Assembly: GCF_022346005.1 (NCBI RefSeq)
Contig: NZ_JAKRMY010000002.1
Location: forward strand, 62,001-126,000
Direction of reading: 5' to 3'
DNA from: Corynebacterium sp. ACRPS
GTDB lineage: Bacteria; Actinomycetota; Actinomycetes; Mycobacteriales; Mycobacteriaceae
DNA: 64,000 nucleotides
Under the pieces are notes generated by a model. It had not been told where the DNA came from, ran no database searches, and saw only the letters and a list, made by a program, of their open reading frames with translations. A program made the translations under genes and the position numbers. Shown in pieces: positions 17,022-26,931 of this stretch (positions are counted from its first letter, which is position 1; the number at the start of each line of letters is the position of its first letter).

Positions 17022-18581
17022 TTAGTTGTCATCGAGGAAAAGCTGACCGCGAAACTCTGGGTGCATCAGGTTTTCTACCGACAGAACCTTGTTCAGCGTT
17101 GCCTCATCCAGAAGGCCCTTCTCCAGGACGAGTTCCTTGACACCCTTGCCGGTCTTGAGGGATTCCTTGGCAATCTCGTCACCGTTGTGGTGGCCAATGA
17201 ATGGGTTCAAGTAGGTGACGATACCAATGGAGTTCTCCACGTACTGGCGGCACACGTCGGCGTTAGCGGTAATGCCGGTAACACACTTCTCACGCAGGGC
17301 ATCAACCGCGTTGCCCATGATGCGGATGGACTGGAACAGCGCCTCACCGATGACCGGCTCCATCACGTTGAGCTGCAACTGGCCTGCCTCTGCAGCCATG
17401 GTCACGACGTGGTCGTTGCCGAAGATCTTGAAGCAGGTCTGGTTGACAACCTCTGGGATGACTGGGTTGACCTTACCCGGCATGATGGAGGAACCTGCCT
17501 GGCGGGCTGGCAGGTTGATCTCGCCAAGGCCAGCGCGCGGACCAGAGGACAGCAGGCGCAGGTCGTTACAGATCTTGGACAGCTTCATGGCAGCGCGCTT
17601 GATGGCGGAGTGCAAGAATACGTAGGCACCGCAGTCAGAGGTAGCCTCGATAAGGTCGCTCGCAGTCTTCATCTCCAGGCCAGTGACCTCCGACAATGCG
17701 GCGGTTACCTGGTGGCGGTAGCCGGCTGGAGTGTTAACACCGGTACCGATGGCGGTTGCGCCGAGGTTGATCTGCAGCAAGCGGCTCTGTGCATCGCGCA
17801 GAACGGCCTGTTCCTCGTTCAGATTATTAGCAAAGCCCTTGAATTCGTCGCCCAAGGTCATGGGGACGGCATCCTGCAGCTGGGTACGGCCCATCTTCAG
17901 GATGTCTTGGAACTCATTACCCTTGTCCTGGAATGCGGAACGCAGGCTGTCGATGCGCACGATGAGGTCATCGATGGCAGCGTACAGGCCCAACCGGAAG
18001 CCGGTTGGGTAAGCATCGTTGGTGGACTGGGACATGTTGACATCGTCGTTGGGGTTGATGATGTCGTAGGAGCCCTTCTCCTCCCCCAAGTGCTCAAGGG
18101 CCAAGTTGGCAACGACCTCATTGGTGTTCATGTTCAACGAGGTGCCGGCACCACCCTGGAATACATCGAGCGGGAACTGGTCCATGCAGCGACCCTCATC
18201 CAGGATCTGGTCACAGGCCCACATGATGGCCTCTGCCTTCTTCTTTGGCAGCACGTGCAAGCGACGGTTGGCCATCGCGGCAGCCTTTTTGACCTTCACC
18301 ATGCCGCGGATGAAGTGCGGAATGGTGTTAATGGTCACGTAGGAAATCTGGAAGTTATCCATCGCGCGGACGGTGTGGACACCAAAGTAAGCATCAGCGG
18401 GAATTTCCAAGTCACCGATCAGATCGGTTTCCGTACGAGTGTTTTTGCTCGACGTCTTTGGCTGCTTCTGCTCAGCTACCTTTTTCTGTGCAGAATGAGT
18501 GGTCTTATCCTCCTGCTTATTCTCCGCTTGCTTTGCGGCAGACTTAGTGTCTTTTTCTTCTTTCTTAGACGACTTTGCCAT
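17022..18581 (-). CDS. aspA: Aspartate ammonia-lyase (aspartase)
   Basis: Interconverts L-aspartate with fumarate and ammonia (519 aa). Fumarase/aspartase superfamily markers are present: [33 protein letters not shown] and the catalytic SS-loop [15 protein letters not shown]. The start is the ATG at 18581 with AAAGGAG upstream. The first 50 residues form a Lys/Gln/Ser-rich, low-complexity extension ([15 protein letters not shown]) that precedes the normal aspartase start ([18 protein letters not shown]); its role is unknown. The C4-dicarboxylate carrier gene follows. Aspartase rather than fumarase is favoured by the sequence around the SS-loop and by that neighbour. Confidence 0.95.
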   Translation of the reverse strand: MAKSSKKEEKDTKSAAKQAENKQEDKTTHSAQKKVAEQKQPKTSSKNTRTETDLIGDLEIPADAYFGVHTVRAMDNFQISYVTINTIPHFIRGMVKVKKAAAMANRRLHVLPKKKAEAIMWACDQILDEGRCMDQFPLDVFQGGAGTSLNMNTNEVVANLALEHLGEEKGSYDIINPNDDVNMSQSTNDAYPTGFRLGLYAAIDDLIVRIDSLRSAFQDKGNEFQDILKMGRTQLQDAVPMTLGDEFKGFANNLNEEQAVLRDAQSRLLQINLGATAIGTGVNTPAGYRHQVTAALSEVTGLEMKTASDLIEATSDCGAYVFLHSAIKRAAMKLSKICNDLRLLSSGPRAGLGEINLPARQAGSSIMPGKVNPVIPEVVNQTCFKIFGNDHVVTMAAEAGQLQLNVMEPVIGEALFQSIRIMGNAVDALREKCVTGITANADVCRQYVENSIGIVTYLNPFIGHHNGDEIAKESLKTGKGVKELVLEKGLLDEATLNKVLSVENLMHPEFRGQLFLDDN

Positions 18582-18692
18582 GATGGCGCGGCTCCTTTGC
18601 CTGTCGAGAATGATGTCCGAGTGAATAATCTCAAGCGCCAATGGTAGCCACGTTTCGCCCCAGTTGGGACGACCAAGAATTTAATACTCCCC

Positions 18693-19538
18693 CTAAAAGC
18701 GGGCAATGCGGAGATCGGAAGCCAAAATTGCCTCCGCACCGAGTTGGGAAAGTCGATCCATAATCTGGTTGGCTTCTTTTTGCGGAACCATCGCACGCAC
18801 CGCCACCCAGTCTTGACGCGCCAACGGTGAAACCGTTGGGCCAGTCAGGCCCGGAGTAACACCAGCTGCTTTATCTAGATTTTCTTCTGCAATGTTGTAA
18901 TCGATCATGAGGTAGGTGCGGGCGTGCAGAATACCTTGGATGCGGCCCAATACAACCTGCTCTTCCGGCGTCACCTCTGCATCGTGGCGTTTAATGACAA
19001 CAGCTTCCGAGCTCACAATGGGCTCACCAAAGGGCGCCAAACCCTGCTGCCGCAGCGTAGTACCAGTTGACACGACATCAGCAATAACATCGGCTACGCC
19101 TAAGTGGATGGATATTTCCACCGCGCCGTCGAGGCGGATCACATCGGCGGAAATCCCCTTCTCCGCCAAGTCTTGTCGGACCAAATTCGGGTACGACGTT
19201 GCCACACGCTTGCCCTCCAGGTGAGAGATATCCCACCCCTCTCCTTGGGGTGCGGCGTAGCGGAATGTTGAGTCACCGAAGCCAAGTGAGAGGACCTCTT
19301 TAAATTGGGCGTTGGAATCGAGCGCTAAATCGCGCCCCGTAATCCCCAGATCAAGCACACCGCGGGCGACATAGATTGCGATATCCTTCGGGCGGAGGAA
19401 GAAAAACTCCACCCCATTGTCCAAATCCACCACGTTCAGCGTTTTGGAGTGGCCGCGCCCCTTATAACCGGCCTCACCAAGGATTTCTAAAGCCGCTTCT
19501 GATAGGGAACCTTTATTTGGTACTGCAATTTTGATCAT
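18693..19538 (-). CDS. hisG: ATP phosphoribosyltransferase HisG
   Basis: First, feedback-inhibited step of histidine synthesis: ATP + PRPP to phosphoribosyl-ATP. The 281 aa length is that of the long, hexameric HisG with a C-terminal ACT-like regulatory domain. It begins [14 protein letters not shown] at the ATG at 19538 with TGGAG upstream. The PRPP-binding segment ([19 protein letters not shown]) is visible near residue 150-170. It follows hisE by 43 bp, so hisE-hisG are co-transcribed. Confidence 0.96.
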   Translation of the reverse strand: MIKIAVPNKGSLSEAALEILGEAGYKGRGHSKTLNVVDLDNGVEFFFLRPKDIAIYVARGVLDLGITGRDLALDSNAQFKEVLSLGFGDSTFRYAAPQGEGWDISHLEGKRVATSYPNLVRQDLAEKGISADVIRLDGAVEISIHLGVADVIADVVSTGTTLRQQGLAPFGEPIVSSEAVVIKRHDAEVTPEEQVVLGRIQGILHARTYLMIDYNIAEENLDKAAGVTPGLTGPTVSPLARQDWVAVRAMVPQKEANQIMDRLSQLGAEAILASDLRIARF

Positions 19539-19581
19539 GCTGTTCTCCAGGAAGTCTGCTCCACCGCAGGTGGGCAACAAG

Positions 19582-19845
19582 TTATAGGTATTTATAAATA
19601 TCTTCAGGCCGCAGGCCGCGCTTGATCATCATGACCTGCGTCCAATAGATAAGCTGCGACATTTCTTCCGCCAGTTCCTCATCGGACTGGTATTCGGCGG
19701 CAATCCATACTTCGCCCGCCTCTTCGATGATCTTTTTGCCAATATGATGGGCGCCTTCTTCCAGCGCCTGGACGGTCCCAGAGCCCTCTGGCTTCTGGTC
19801 TGCTTTGTGTAGTAGCTCAGCAAAAAGTGTCTCAAAATCCTTCAC
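19582..19845 (-). CDS. hisE: Phosphoribosyl-ATP pyrophosphatase HisE
   Basis: Second step of histidine synthesis, hydrolysing phosphoribosyl-ATP to phosphoribosyl-AMP. The 87 aa protein is a stand-alone HisE of the MazG-like all-alpha fold, with the metal-binding [12 protein letters not shown] and [13 protein letters not shown] segments. The start is a GTG at 19845. It is directly upstream of hisG. Confidence 0.95.
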   Translation of the reverse strand: MKDFETLFAELLHKADQKPEGSGTVQALEEGAHHIGKKIIEEAGEVWIAAEYQSDEELAEEMSQLIYWTQVMMIKRGLRPEDIYKYL

Positions 19846-19888
19846 AACTACCTATTGTTCCACAGGTAAGCAGTCAATGCGAAGGGTT

Positions 19889-20611
19889 TTATTTCATTTC
19901 CTGGATAGCTCGGAACCACTCGTAGACATCTACATGGCGCGCGCCTGCGAGGTGGCGAGAATCGCGCAGCCGGGAAATCTCCACTACCCCCTCCGGCACT
20001 TCCACGCCTTCATCCTCGGGCAAACCGATAACGGTGCATCCCGCGGCCACGGCAGCGCGCATACCTGCCGGGGAATCCTCAAACACAAGGCACTGAGCTG
20101 GATCAAGCTGCAGGCGCCGGGCTGCTTCCAAGTACATATCCGGGGCGGGCTTGCCAGTGGGAACTTCATCGCCGCAAATAGTGTCCACGAAATGTTCGCG
20201 GCCTATTACCGCGATGGCAGCGTCCGCGACGTCGCGATCCGTGTTCGTCGTGACCATCATCGGCATGCCGTCTTGGCGAAGCGAGGTTAAAAGCTCAGGA
20301 ATCCCGGGAAAGATTTCTAGGCGGCCAGCAAAAAGTGTCTTCACATAATCAAACATCTTGTGCCGATAGGCTTCGACGTCGCCTTCGCCCAAGGAAACTC
20401 CCGCATTATCAGCGCAAATGCGCAGCGCCGTAGGAAAGGTAGCCCCCACCGTATCCATGCGTTGTCTGGCTGTCAGGCGCTTGCCCAGCACTTCCGAAAG
20501 ATAGTACGTCGCCTCACCCCACAAGGGCTCCGAGTTGGTCAAGGTGCCATCCATATCCCAGAAAATCGCCGCGGGACGGGACAAAGACTGGGAATCACTC
20601 ACTGTGGTCAT
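19889..20611 (-). CDS. HAD-superfamily phosphatase (phosphoglucomutase/phosphatase-like)
   Basis: 240 aa HAD hydrolase with motif I DMDGTLTNSEP, motif II around VTTNTD, and motif III/IV GKPAPDMYLEAARRL...CLVFEDSPAGMRAA. The cap domain type (C1, helical, between motifs I and II) and the ExxPAG motif place it with beta-phosphoglucomutase and sugar-phosphatase-like enzymes. The substrate cannot be assigned. The ATG at 20611 has GGTGGAG 5 nt upstream. It lies 43 bp upstream of hisE and may share its transcript. Confidence 0.85.
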   Translation of the reverse strand: MTTVSDSQSLSRPAAIFWDMDGTLTNSEPLWGEATYYLSEVLGKRLTARQRMDTVGATFPTALRICADNAGVSLGEGDVEAYRHKMFDYVKTLFAGRLEIFPGIPELLTSLRQDGMPMMVTTNTDRDVADAAIAVIGREHFVDTICGDEVPTGKPAPDMYLEAARRLQLDPAQCLVFEDSPAGMRAAVAAGCTVIGLPEDEGVEVPEGVVEISRLRDSRHLAGARHVDVYEWFRAIQEMK

Positions 20612-20735
20612 ACACACTCCACCGGCTATTCCGGCATAGAACTACGGCTCAACGAGGGGGATATTCGCGCTGCGCGGTGATCAATCAACTTCACCTTAGG
20701 AATCTATCCACGGCGGGCTGGCGCCGTAAAGGGGC

Positions 20736-21119
20736 CTAGAAGTCCAACTCTGGGATCTGTGACAGCGCCTCATCATCGGCGCCGGTAGCCGCGGAGGCGT
20801 TGTACATCAGCTCGGCGATTTCTTCCTTTTCCTCCGGCTCCACCACCGCATCGTGTTGCTTGCGATTGAAGGTGGCGAGTTTTTGCACGGTCTTATTCAG
20901 CACCGCGGCGAGCTGGCCGCCATCAGGATCGTCCGGCAGCCCGTCCAACCCATCCAACATCTGCTCGAGGTGGCCTTTGAGTTCTGGTAGGACCGCCGCG
21001 TTAAACGGTGCCTCCCAGAATTCTTTTTCCTCGTCCTTGAGGTAATCGCCGGTGGCGAAGGACTTAAGATCAGCAATGAACTCATCAACGGTGGGTTGGA
21101 AATCTGCGCGAATGCTCAT
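20736..21119 (-). CDS. Conserved hypothetical protein (127 aa, acidic)
   Basis: I do not recognise a characterised family. The protein is soluble, acidic and mostly helical, with no signal peptide or membrane segment and no cysteine. It contains a DGLPDDPDGGQL stretch in the middle and ends in a short acidic tail. It lies 24 bp downstream of mshC and 124 bp upstream of the HAD phosphatase gene, so it is probably co-transcribed with mshC. Codon use and third-position GC resemble the neighbours, supporting a real gene. Confidence 0.7.
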   Translation of the reverse strand: MSIRADFQPTVDEFIADLKSFATGDYLKDEEKEFWEAPFNAAVLPELKGHLEQMLDGLDGLPDDPDGGQLAAVLNKTVQKLATFNRKQHDAVVEPEEKEEIAELMYNASAATGADDEALSQIPELDF

Positions 21120-21143
21120 GCTGTCGATATTGCCCTAAGTTGG

Positions 21144-22382
21144 CTAGGCCTGCACGCCGAGCAGCGAATTAAGTGCTGTACGCACTAACTCCGCAGCACC
21201 TTCCTCGTCTTCACCCCGGTTACTGCCTGCCCAATCGTCGATGACGCGCAGCGCGGTGGGGGTATCGAGGTCATCGGCAAGCGCTTGGCGAAGCCCCGCT
21301 ACCGCACCTTCCGCAGCCGACAGGGACCCAGGGCTTTCCAGGGCAGAGCGCCACATGGCCAGGCGGGTCTTGGCTTGGTCGAGCACCTCATCGGACCAGT
21401 CCCGCTCAGCGCGGTAGTGGCCGGAGAATACGCCAAGGCGGATGGCGGAGGGATCTTCGCCTTGCTCCACGAGCTTGTGGACGAAGACCAGGTTGCCCAG
21501 GGACTTGGACATTTTCACGCCGTCGAGGCCGATCATTCCCGTGTGGACGTAGAACTGCGCCATGCGGTCTACGCCCAAGGCGGCCTCTGCATGCGCGGCG
21601 GAGAATTCATGGTGCGGGAACTTCAGATCGCTGCCGCCGCCTTGGATATCAAAGGTGCTGCCCAAGTAATTGGTGGCGATAGCAGAGCACTCGATGTGCC
21701 AGCCGGGGCGTCCGGGACCGAAGGGAGACTCCCACGCCGGTTCGCCTTCGCGGTGGGCGCGCCAAATCAGGGCATCCATGGGGTGCTTCTTGCCCGGGCG
21801 GTCGGGGTCGCCGCCGCGCTCGGCAAAAAATTCCTGCATCTGTTCCATCGAGTAATTGGATTCGTAGCCAAATTCCTCGGTGGCATCGATGGAGGCATAC
21901 ACATCGGGGTACTCCGGGTCATCGACCACGTAAGCGGCGCCGTTATCCAATAGTTTTTGCACCATGTCCACGATCTCATCGACTGCTTCCATGGCGCCGA
22001 TGAAGTGCTGCGGCGGGATGACCGATAAAAGTTCCATATCGGAGCGGAAAAGGTCGATCTGGGAGGTGCCGAGTTCGCGCCAATCAACGCCGTCGCGCTC
22101 CGCGCGCTCAAAGAGTGGGTCATCGACGTCGGTGATATTTTGCGCGTAATTGACCTTCTTGCCAGCGTCCAGGAACTGCCGGTAGATCAGGTCGAAGGTG
22201 AGGTAGGTGGCTGCGTGGCCCAAGTGGGTCGAATCATACGGGGTAATGCCGCACACGTACATGGTGGCGGTATCCCCCTTTACCTGCACGGGGGCCTTGG
22301 TTTGATTCGCGGAGTCGTAGAGATAGAGCTGCGCCGCATCGCCTGGGACGCGACTATAAGTAGGTGTTGGCCAAGAATGCAT
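21144..22382 (-). CDS. mshC: Cysteine-1-D-myo-inosityl 2-amino-2-deoxy-alpha-D-glucopyranoside ligase MshC
   Basis: ATP-dependent ligation of cysteine to GlcN-Ins, the third mycothiol-synthesis step. It is a cysteinyl-tRNA synthetase relative of 412 aa without the anticodon domain. The HIGH-like motif is THLGHA (within [15 protein letters not shown]), the KMSKS loop is exact ([10 protein letters not shown]), and the zinc ligands lie in [12 protein letters not shown] and [10 protein letters not shown]. These and the length distinguish it from CysS. The ATG is at 22382. It lies 33 bp downstream of uppP on the same strand. Its presence shows that the organism is a mycothiol-making actinobacterium. 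Confidence 0.96.
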   Translation of the reverse strand: MHSWPTPTYSRVPGDAAQLYLYDSANQTKAPVQVKGDTATMYVCGITPYDSTHLGHAATYLTFDLIYRQFLDAGKKVNYAQNITDVDDPLFERAERDGVDWRELGTSQIDLFRSDMELLSVIPPQHFIGAMEAVDEIVDMVQKLLDNGAAYVVDDPEYPDVYASIDATEEFGYESNYSMEQMQEFFAERGGDPDRPGKKHPMDALIWRAHREGEPAWESPFGPGRPGWHIECSAIATNYLGSTFDIQGGGSDLKFPHHEFSAAHAEAALGVDRMAQFYVHTGMIGLDGVKMSKSLGNLVFVHKLVEQGEDPSAIRLGVFSGHYRAERDWSDEVLDQAKTRLAMWRSALESPGSLSAAEGAVAGLRQALADDLDTPTALRVIDDWAGSNRGEDEEGAAELVRTALNSLLGVQA

Positions 22383-22415
22383 GGCACCTATCCTAACGCG
22401 AACTTATGGGGCGAT

Positions 22416-23270
22416 TTAAATGGGCTGTAGGACCCCCAAGGCCAGCAGAATCATCACGAGGATGCCCACTGGGATGCGGTAGGCCGCGAACCATGCAAAG
22501 GAGTGGTTGCCCACGAAGTTCAACAACCACGCAATCGAGGCGTAGCCCAAGCCAAAAGCGATACCGGTGCCCACGAGCAGCTGCATGCCGGACGCGGCTT
22601 GGCCGGCTTCGGGCGCGAAGGCATCGGGAAGCGAAAAAAGCCCCGACGCCAGCACCGCCGGAATGGCCAGGAGGAAGCTAAAGCGCGTGGCCACCTCGCG
22701 GTCGAGGCCCAAGAAAAGACCACCGGAAATGGTGCCGCCCGAACGCGAAACGCCAGGGATCAGCGCCAGGCACTGGCACAGGCCCATGATGATGGCATCT
22801 TTCATCGTGAGCTCGTCATAACCGCGCTTTTTGGAGCCCACGCGCTCGGCGGCGATGAAGACGAAGGAGAAAAGGATCAGCATCGCGGCGGTGATCCACA
22901 GGTTGCGCAGCGCCCCGCGGATGGCGTCTTCAAAAACCAACCCGATAACGCCGATGGGAATGGAACCGGCGATGACCATCCAGCCCATGCGCCAGTCCTG
23001 CCCGCGCGAGGCAGGGTTGGTCCACCCGCGCAGCCATCCGGAGAGGATTTGCCAAATCATTGGAGCAAAATAGACCAGCACGGCAAGCTCGGTGCCGAGC
23101 TGGATGACGGCTGTAAAGGAAGCACCGGCATCGTTGCCCCAAAAGAGCTCGGAAACAATGCGCAGGTGCCCCGAGGAGCTTACCGGGAGAAACTCCGTAA
23201 GCCCCTGCACAATGGATAAAACGATAACTTGTGCCCAAGAAACTGCTTCGGTCGCGGTATCAGAAATCAC
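22416..23270 (-). CDS. uppP: Undecaprenyl-diphosphatase UppP (BacA)
   Basis: Membrane enzyme that dephosphorylates undecaprenyl diphosphate so the lipid carrier of peptidoglycan synthesis can be recycled; overproduction gives bacitracin resistance. It has about eight hydrophobic helices with the two family signatures, [16 protein letters not shown] and PGVSRSGGT. The start is uncertain: GTG at 23270 gives [18 protein letters not shown], matching family N-termini, while longer readings to 23312 add a basic stretch. It is divergent from the lipoprotein gene at 23337. Confidence 0.94.
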   Translation of the reverse strand: MISDTATEAVSWAQVIVLSIVQGLTEFLPVSSSGHLRIVSELFWGNDAGASFTAVIQLGTELAVLVYFAPMIWQILSGWLRGWTNPASRGQDWRMGWMVIAGSIPIGVIGLVFEDAIRGALRNLWITAAMLILFSFVFIAAERVGSKKRGYDELTMKDAIIMGLCQCLALIPGVSRSGGTISGGLFLGLDREVATRFSFLLAIPAVLASGLFSLPDAFAPEAGQAASGMQLLVGTGIAFGLGYASIAWLLNFVGNHSFAWFAAYRIPVGILVMILLALGVLQPI

Positions 23271-23336
23271 CCGCCATACACTACCGCCGCGCACGGCTTC
23301 GGGAAATCGCAACGCGCGCTGTTAGGATAAGTATCC

Positions 23337-24389
23337 GTGAAATCACGATCCCGCTCCACACTCGTACTATCCAGTTTGCTAGCACTCTCCACTGCTGCGC
23401 TGGCCGCCTGCGATTCCACCGTGGGCGTAGGCGGTGATCCCGAAACCGCAGTGAAGGGCAACGCCACCCCGGCCGCTTCTCCGAGCGACACCGATCCTGC
23501 CGGCACGGTCATCGACTTCGATGAAGACATCACGGATCTGGACGCGGTGAAAGATACGATTGCTGTTCGCACCGCGGACCAGGTGCGCATTGGCAGCCAG
23601 GATGACTTTGCTGCTAAGAAGGCCAAGAGCATCGATATCGATTCTACCTGCGGCGATTTAAGTTCCTCCGAATCTGGATTCGTCTTGGCCTGCCCGGATA
23701 AGGTCCTGCTCATCGATCCTTCTGCGCCGGAATCACCGGAAGAAATCAACATGGATGAGGACTTCCAGGTCACCGCCGCTACCCAGATTTCGACCGGCGA
23801 GGTCTTTGTCACCGCTGACGACTCCGCTGTGGTCGGCCGGTACAAGGATGGCACGCGGGACGGCGAAATCTCCGTCGAGGCCGGCTCGGACCAGATGCTC
23901 GCCGTTCCCAACGCGGACGGCGACGACGGGATTGTGCGTATTCAACGTTCGGATTCCACCATCCAAAACATCGATTGGCCCAACGATCGCGCCGGCGGGC
24001 GGTTGCGCGCTGGCCAGGGTGTCGGCCAAATCGCGGTAGGTGACAACGGCGTCGTGCTCGCCTCCGATACCGAGGGCGACCGGATCGCGGTCTATACCTC
24101 CGATGACGTCATCCGCCTGCACCAATACGGCGTGGTAGACGGCACCCCCTGGGCGGTGGCCTGGGATGATTCGCGCGGGCTCGCATGGGTTACCACCACC
24201 GATAACAACATCGCCCACGCCTATTCCATTGACAAAGGCGTTCCCGAATCCCGCGGTGACTTTGCCACGCTTGCCGATGCCCAAAATATAACCGCCCTAT
24301 CCAATGGCACCATCGTGCTTGCCTCCGCATCCGGCCAGGGGCTGCAGTTCGTGGCGGATCCACACCTGACAAAGGCAAAGGAGTCTTAA
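23337..24389 (+). CDS. Predicted lipoprotein with beta-propeller-like repeats
   Basis: 350 aa protein with a signal peptide (RSRSTLVLSSLLALSTAALA) and a lipobox ending at the cysteine of LAAC, so it should be lipid-anchored on the outer face of the membrane. The mature part opens with a Ser/Thr/Pro/Asp linker, then has repeated beta-rich blades with DGxxxVxRYxDG-like spacing (VFVTADDSAVVGRY, GVVLASDTEGDRIAVYTSD, GLAWVTTTDNNIAHAY). This is typical of an NHL/WD-like propeller. Function unknown. GTG start at 23337. Only 3 bp separate it from pyrD, so the two are co-transcribed and probably coupled. Confidence 0.85.
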   Translation: MKSRSRSTLVLSSLLALSTAALAACDSTVGVGGDPETAVKGNATPAASPSDTDPAGTVIDFDEDITDLDAVKDTIAVRTADQVRIGSQDDFAAKKAKSIDIDSTCGDLSSSESGFVLACPDKVLLIDPSAPESPEEINMDEDFQVTAATQISTGEVFVTADDSAVVGRYKDGTRDGEISVEAGSDQMLAVPNADGDDGIVRIQRSDSTIQNIDWPNDRAGGRLRAGQGVGQIAVGDNGVVLASDTEGDRIAVYTSDDVIRLHQYGVVDGTPWAVAWDDSRGLAWVTTTDNNIAHAYSIDKGVPESRGDFATLADAQNITALSNGTIVLASASGQGLQFVADPHLTKAKES

Positions 24390-24392
24390 TCC

Positions 24393-25508
24393 ATGGTTTC
24401 GACCTTCGATTCGCTGCGCAAAGGCGCCTATCAGCTGGCGCTGCGCGGGATGTTTCGCCTCAGCCCCGAGCGCATCCACGGCATTATCAATTCCGGGCTG
24501 CACGGCCTGCACGTGGCAGGTCCCGCCAATCGGGTGCTTGGCCGCGTCCTGCCGGTCAACGATCCAATCTTGAAACAAGACGTGTGCGGGATCACCTTCC
24601 CGCGCCCGCTCGGCCTTGCGGCCGGTTTTGATAAGAACGCCGCGGCCGCCGATGCCTGGTCTCCCCTTGGTTTCGGCTACGCCGAACTGGGCACCGTCAC
24701 GGCACAGGCGCAGCCGGGAAACCCGACTCCCCGCCTCTTCCGCCTCAAAGAAGATGCCGCCATCTTAAACCGGATGGGTTTTAATAATGAGGGTGCGGCC
24801 GCCGTGGCAGAGAACCTGCGCAAGCGCCGGTACAACGACGTCATCGGGATTAATATCGGCAAAACCAAGGTCACCCCGGCTGAACGCGCCGTGGATGATT
24901 ACCGCCGCTCCGCTTCCGTCTTAGGCGGTCTGGCGGACTACCTGGTGGTTAATGTCTCCTCCCCCAATACTCCGGGGTTGCGTGACCTGCAGGCGGTCGA
25001 ATCGCTGCGCCCCATCCTGCGCGCCGTGCAAGAATCCACCGATGTCCCCGTCATGGTAAAAATCGCGCCGGACCTTTCGGATGCCGATGTCGATGCCGTC
25101 GCCGATCTCGCAGTCGAACTGGGCCTTACCGGCATCGTCGCCACCAATACCACCATCTCCCGCGAGGGGCTTAACACTCCCCGCGCGGAGGTAGAAGCCC
25201 TTGGCACCGGTGGCATTTCCGGCCCACCCGTGGCCGAGCGCTCCTTAGAAGTACTCCGCCGCCTGAACGCGCGCGTGGGCTCGCAGCTTGTCCTGATTTC
25301 CGTCGGCGGGATTACCACCCCGGAGCAAGCGTGGGAGCGGATTGCCGCCGGTGCCAGCCTCCTCCAGGGCTATACCGGGCTCATCTACGGCGGGCCGGAC
25401 TGGATTCGGGACATTCACAGGGGAATCGCCAAGCAGATTCGCACCCATGGCCTAAGCAATATCTCTGAGGCAGTAGGCTCCAACCTGCCGTGGACGGCAA
25501 TAAACTAG
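24393..25508 (+). CDS. pyrD: Dihydroorotate dehydrogenase (quinone), class 2
   Basis: Oxidises dihydroorotate to orotate with membrane quinone in pyrimidine synthesis (371 aa). The N-terminal amphipathic helices (residues 1-35) are the class 2 membrane-binding domain. FMN-barrel signatures are visible: [34 protein letters not shown] with the catalytic serine, and the C-terminal phosphate-binding [24 protein letters not shown]. The ATG is at 24393. It overlaps no neighbour but closely follows the lipoprotein gene, and a strong hairpin follows. Confidence 0.96.
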   Translation: MVSTFDSLRKGAYQLALRGMFRLSPERIHGIINSGLHGLHVAGPANRVLGRVLPVNDPILKQDVCGITFPRPLGLAAGFDKNAAAADAWSPLGFGYAELGTVTAQAQPGNPTPRLFRLKEDAAILNRMGFNNEGAAAVAENLRKRRYNDVIGINIGKTKVTPAERAVDDYRRSASVLGGLADYLVVNVSSPNTPGLRDLQAVESLRPILRAVQESTDVPVMVKIAPDLSDADVDAVADLAVELGLTGIVATNTTISREGLNTPRAEVEALGTGGISGPPVAERSLEVLRRLNARVGSQLVLISVGGITTPEQAWERIAAGASLLQGYTGLIYGGPDWIRDIHRGIAKQIRTHGLSNISEAVGSNLPWTAIN

Positions 25509-25527
25509 CAGCTCATTAGATAAAGAA

Positions 25528-25555
25528 AATGCCACGTGTTTCTACACGTGGCATT
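25528..25555. terminator. Terminator hairpin between converging pyrD and 25574-25966
   Basis: Perfect 12-bp stem (AATGCCACGTGT / ACACGTGGCATT) with a 4-nt TTCT loop. AT-rich sequence lies on both sides. It lies between convergent genes and can serve both directions. Confidence 0.85.
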
Positions 25556-25573
25556 GCTTATTTATAGGCCCGC

Positions 25574-25966
25574 TTAGGAGGTCGCCATGACGCTGCGCCG
25601 CAAGATCAACGCGCAGATGGCGGACATGCCGGCATAAAAGAGCAGCCAATACTGCTGTTGAATCAGGAGATCGTGCTGCGGCAGAAAGCGGCTCGCGATG
25701 ATCAAGGCCACCGCCACCGCTAGGGCAATAATCTGCGCGCGGCTGCCGGCATGCTCCTTGCTCATCGTACTGAAGGCACCCACCATCACCGCCGCGATAA
25801 TGATCGCGAGGTTGCTGTAGGTCCACACAAACGGTGCGCCCCATCCATCGCTAAAGACGGAAATCAGGGCAAAGAGGACCAGCACGAAAGCGACGACCAA
25901 AAAAGCGCCGCCCACCCGCAGCGCTGCGGGTGGGGTCACTGGATTTTTAGGAGCGGAACTCGCCAT
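25574..25966 (-). CDS. Small integral membrane protein, unknown function
   Basis: 130 aa with four hydrophobic segments (about residues 17-37, 46-66, 75-92, 102-121) and short loops; N-terminus SSAPKNPVTPPAALRVGG, C-terminus RRSVMATS. There is no motif I can name. The ATG at 25966 overlaps the stop codon of the upstream PEBP-family gene by one base (TAATG), so it is translated by coupling and probably works with or is regulated together with that gene. Confidence 0.75.
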   Translation of the reverse strand: MASSAPKNPVTPPAALRVGGAFLVVAFVLVLFALISVFSDGWGAPFVWTYSNLAIIIAAVMVGAFSTMSKEHAGSRAQIIALAVAVALIIASRFLPQHDLLIQQQYWLLFYAGMSAICALILRRSVMATS

Positions 25967-26505
25967 TACTTGGCCTCGTACCAACCCCAGAGAATTGCCC
26001 GGCCTAGTGCATGGAAGTGCAAGTTGAAGCCGAGGACGGTGGGGGAAGAATCCGGATCGATATCGAGGGTTTCTACGTCTACGGCGTGGACCGCGTAGAG
26101 GTAGCGGTGCGGCGCGTGGCCGGCCGGCGGGTTGGCACCAAAGTGGGTGCGGTTGCCGGAGTCATTGCGCAGGCTGATAACACCGTCGATGCCAAGGTCC
26201 TCTGCCGCGCCGGCATTGGTGGGCAGCTCGGAGACATCGGTGGGGATATTAAAAGCGGCCCAGTGCCAGAAACCGGAAGCGGTCGGTGCGTCCGGGTCAA
26301 AGCAGGTTACCGCCAAAGACTTGGTTCCCTCCGGCAGCCCGGACCATGCCAGCTGTGGGGACACGCTTTCCGGCGCGCGGTGCTTTTCTGGGATCTCATC
26401 GCCTTCTACAAAGTCGGTAGAAGACAGCCCGAAGCTGGGGAGATCGCGCAGCGGGGCGTAGGGGTCAGGTCCGGGGAATCGAGTGTCATCTGCATAAGAA
26501 GTCAT
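25966..26505 (-). CDS. YbhB/YbcL family (PEBP-like) protein
   Basis: 179 aa protein of the bacterial Raf-kinase-inhibitor/phosphatidylethanolamine-binding family. The family markers are CFDPDAPT (the DPDxP motif), FWHWAAFNIP, HFGANPPAGHAPHRYLYAVHAVD (the GxHRY-like motif) and a C-terminal HFHALGRAILWGWYEA. The biochemical role in bacteria is mostly unknown. The start is the ATG at 26505 with AAAGGGG upstream. It is the first gene of a two-gene unit with the membrane protein at 25574-25966. Confidence 0.88.
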   Translation of the reverse strand: MTSYADDTRFPGPDPYAPLRDLPSFGLSSTDFVEGDEIPEKHRAPESVSPQLAWSGLPEGTKSLAVTCFDPDAPTASGFWHWAAFNIPTDVSELPTNAGAAEDLGIDGVISLRNDSGNRTHFGANPPAGHAPHRYLYAVHAVDVETLDIDPDSSPTVLGFNLHFHALGRAILWGWYEAK

Positions 26506-26743
26506 GTACCCCTTTGTACCGCAGATCACACGCGCTTGTCGATGCCCCTCCCACTCACCCCACCACTCTGCGGACGCCTTCTTACCGTGCTCCTATGTAG
26601 GCGCTGCGGCCACCCAAGTTACAAGGATGTATTTACCCGCCTTGTGATCGCTCGGTTTATAAGCGTTTACCTGGCGATTTGTATTCCAAAGGACGAACAC
26701 GATAAAGTTTCGAGGTGACCAACCGAGAGGTTGCAAACACCCT

Positions 26744-26829
26744 GCCCGGGTGGCGGAATGGCAGACGCGCTAGCTTGAGGTGCTAGTGTCCTATTAACGG
26801 ACGTGGGGGTTCAAGTCCCCCTCCGGGCA
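26744..26829 (+). tRNA. tRNA-Leu (anticodon GAG)
   Basis: Class II tRNA of 86 nt. The acceptor arm GCCCGGG pairs with the 3' TCCGGGC before discriminator A. The anticodon stem CTAGC/GCTAG closes the loop TTGAGGT (anticodon GAG, reading CUC/CUU). There is a long variable arm (TGTCC...GGACG) and a T-arm GGGGG-TTCAAGT-CCCCC. CCA is not encoded. A terminator follows. Confidence 0.97.
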
Positions 26830-26839
26830 CACTGTGAAG

Positions 26840-26878
26840 TCTCGAGACATCGTTCCTACGGTGCCTCGAGATTTTTCT
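26840..26878 (+). terminator. Intrinsic terminator after tRNA-Leu
   Basis: The outer stem TCTCGAG/CTCGAGA is extended inward by a further partly paired segment with a TCCT loop, followed directly by a T-run (ATTTTTCT). It starts 10 nt after the tRNA 3' end. Confidence 0.88.
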
Positions 26879-26931
26879 ATAAGTACTGCTCTTTTCTAAA
26901 AGCACGGCCGCGCCGACTACGATACGAACGC

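Noticed and set aside
17061..18647. A 528-codon open frame on the plus strand opposite aspA
   Set aside because: It is the antisense shadow of aspA; its translation is Val/Gly/His-rich with no domain, and aspA is certain.
26803..26931. N-terminal extension of the TVP38 gene reading into the tRNA-Leu gene
   Set aside because: It would overlap the tRNA and its terminator; the ATG at 26932 gives a normal family N-terminus.
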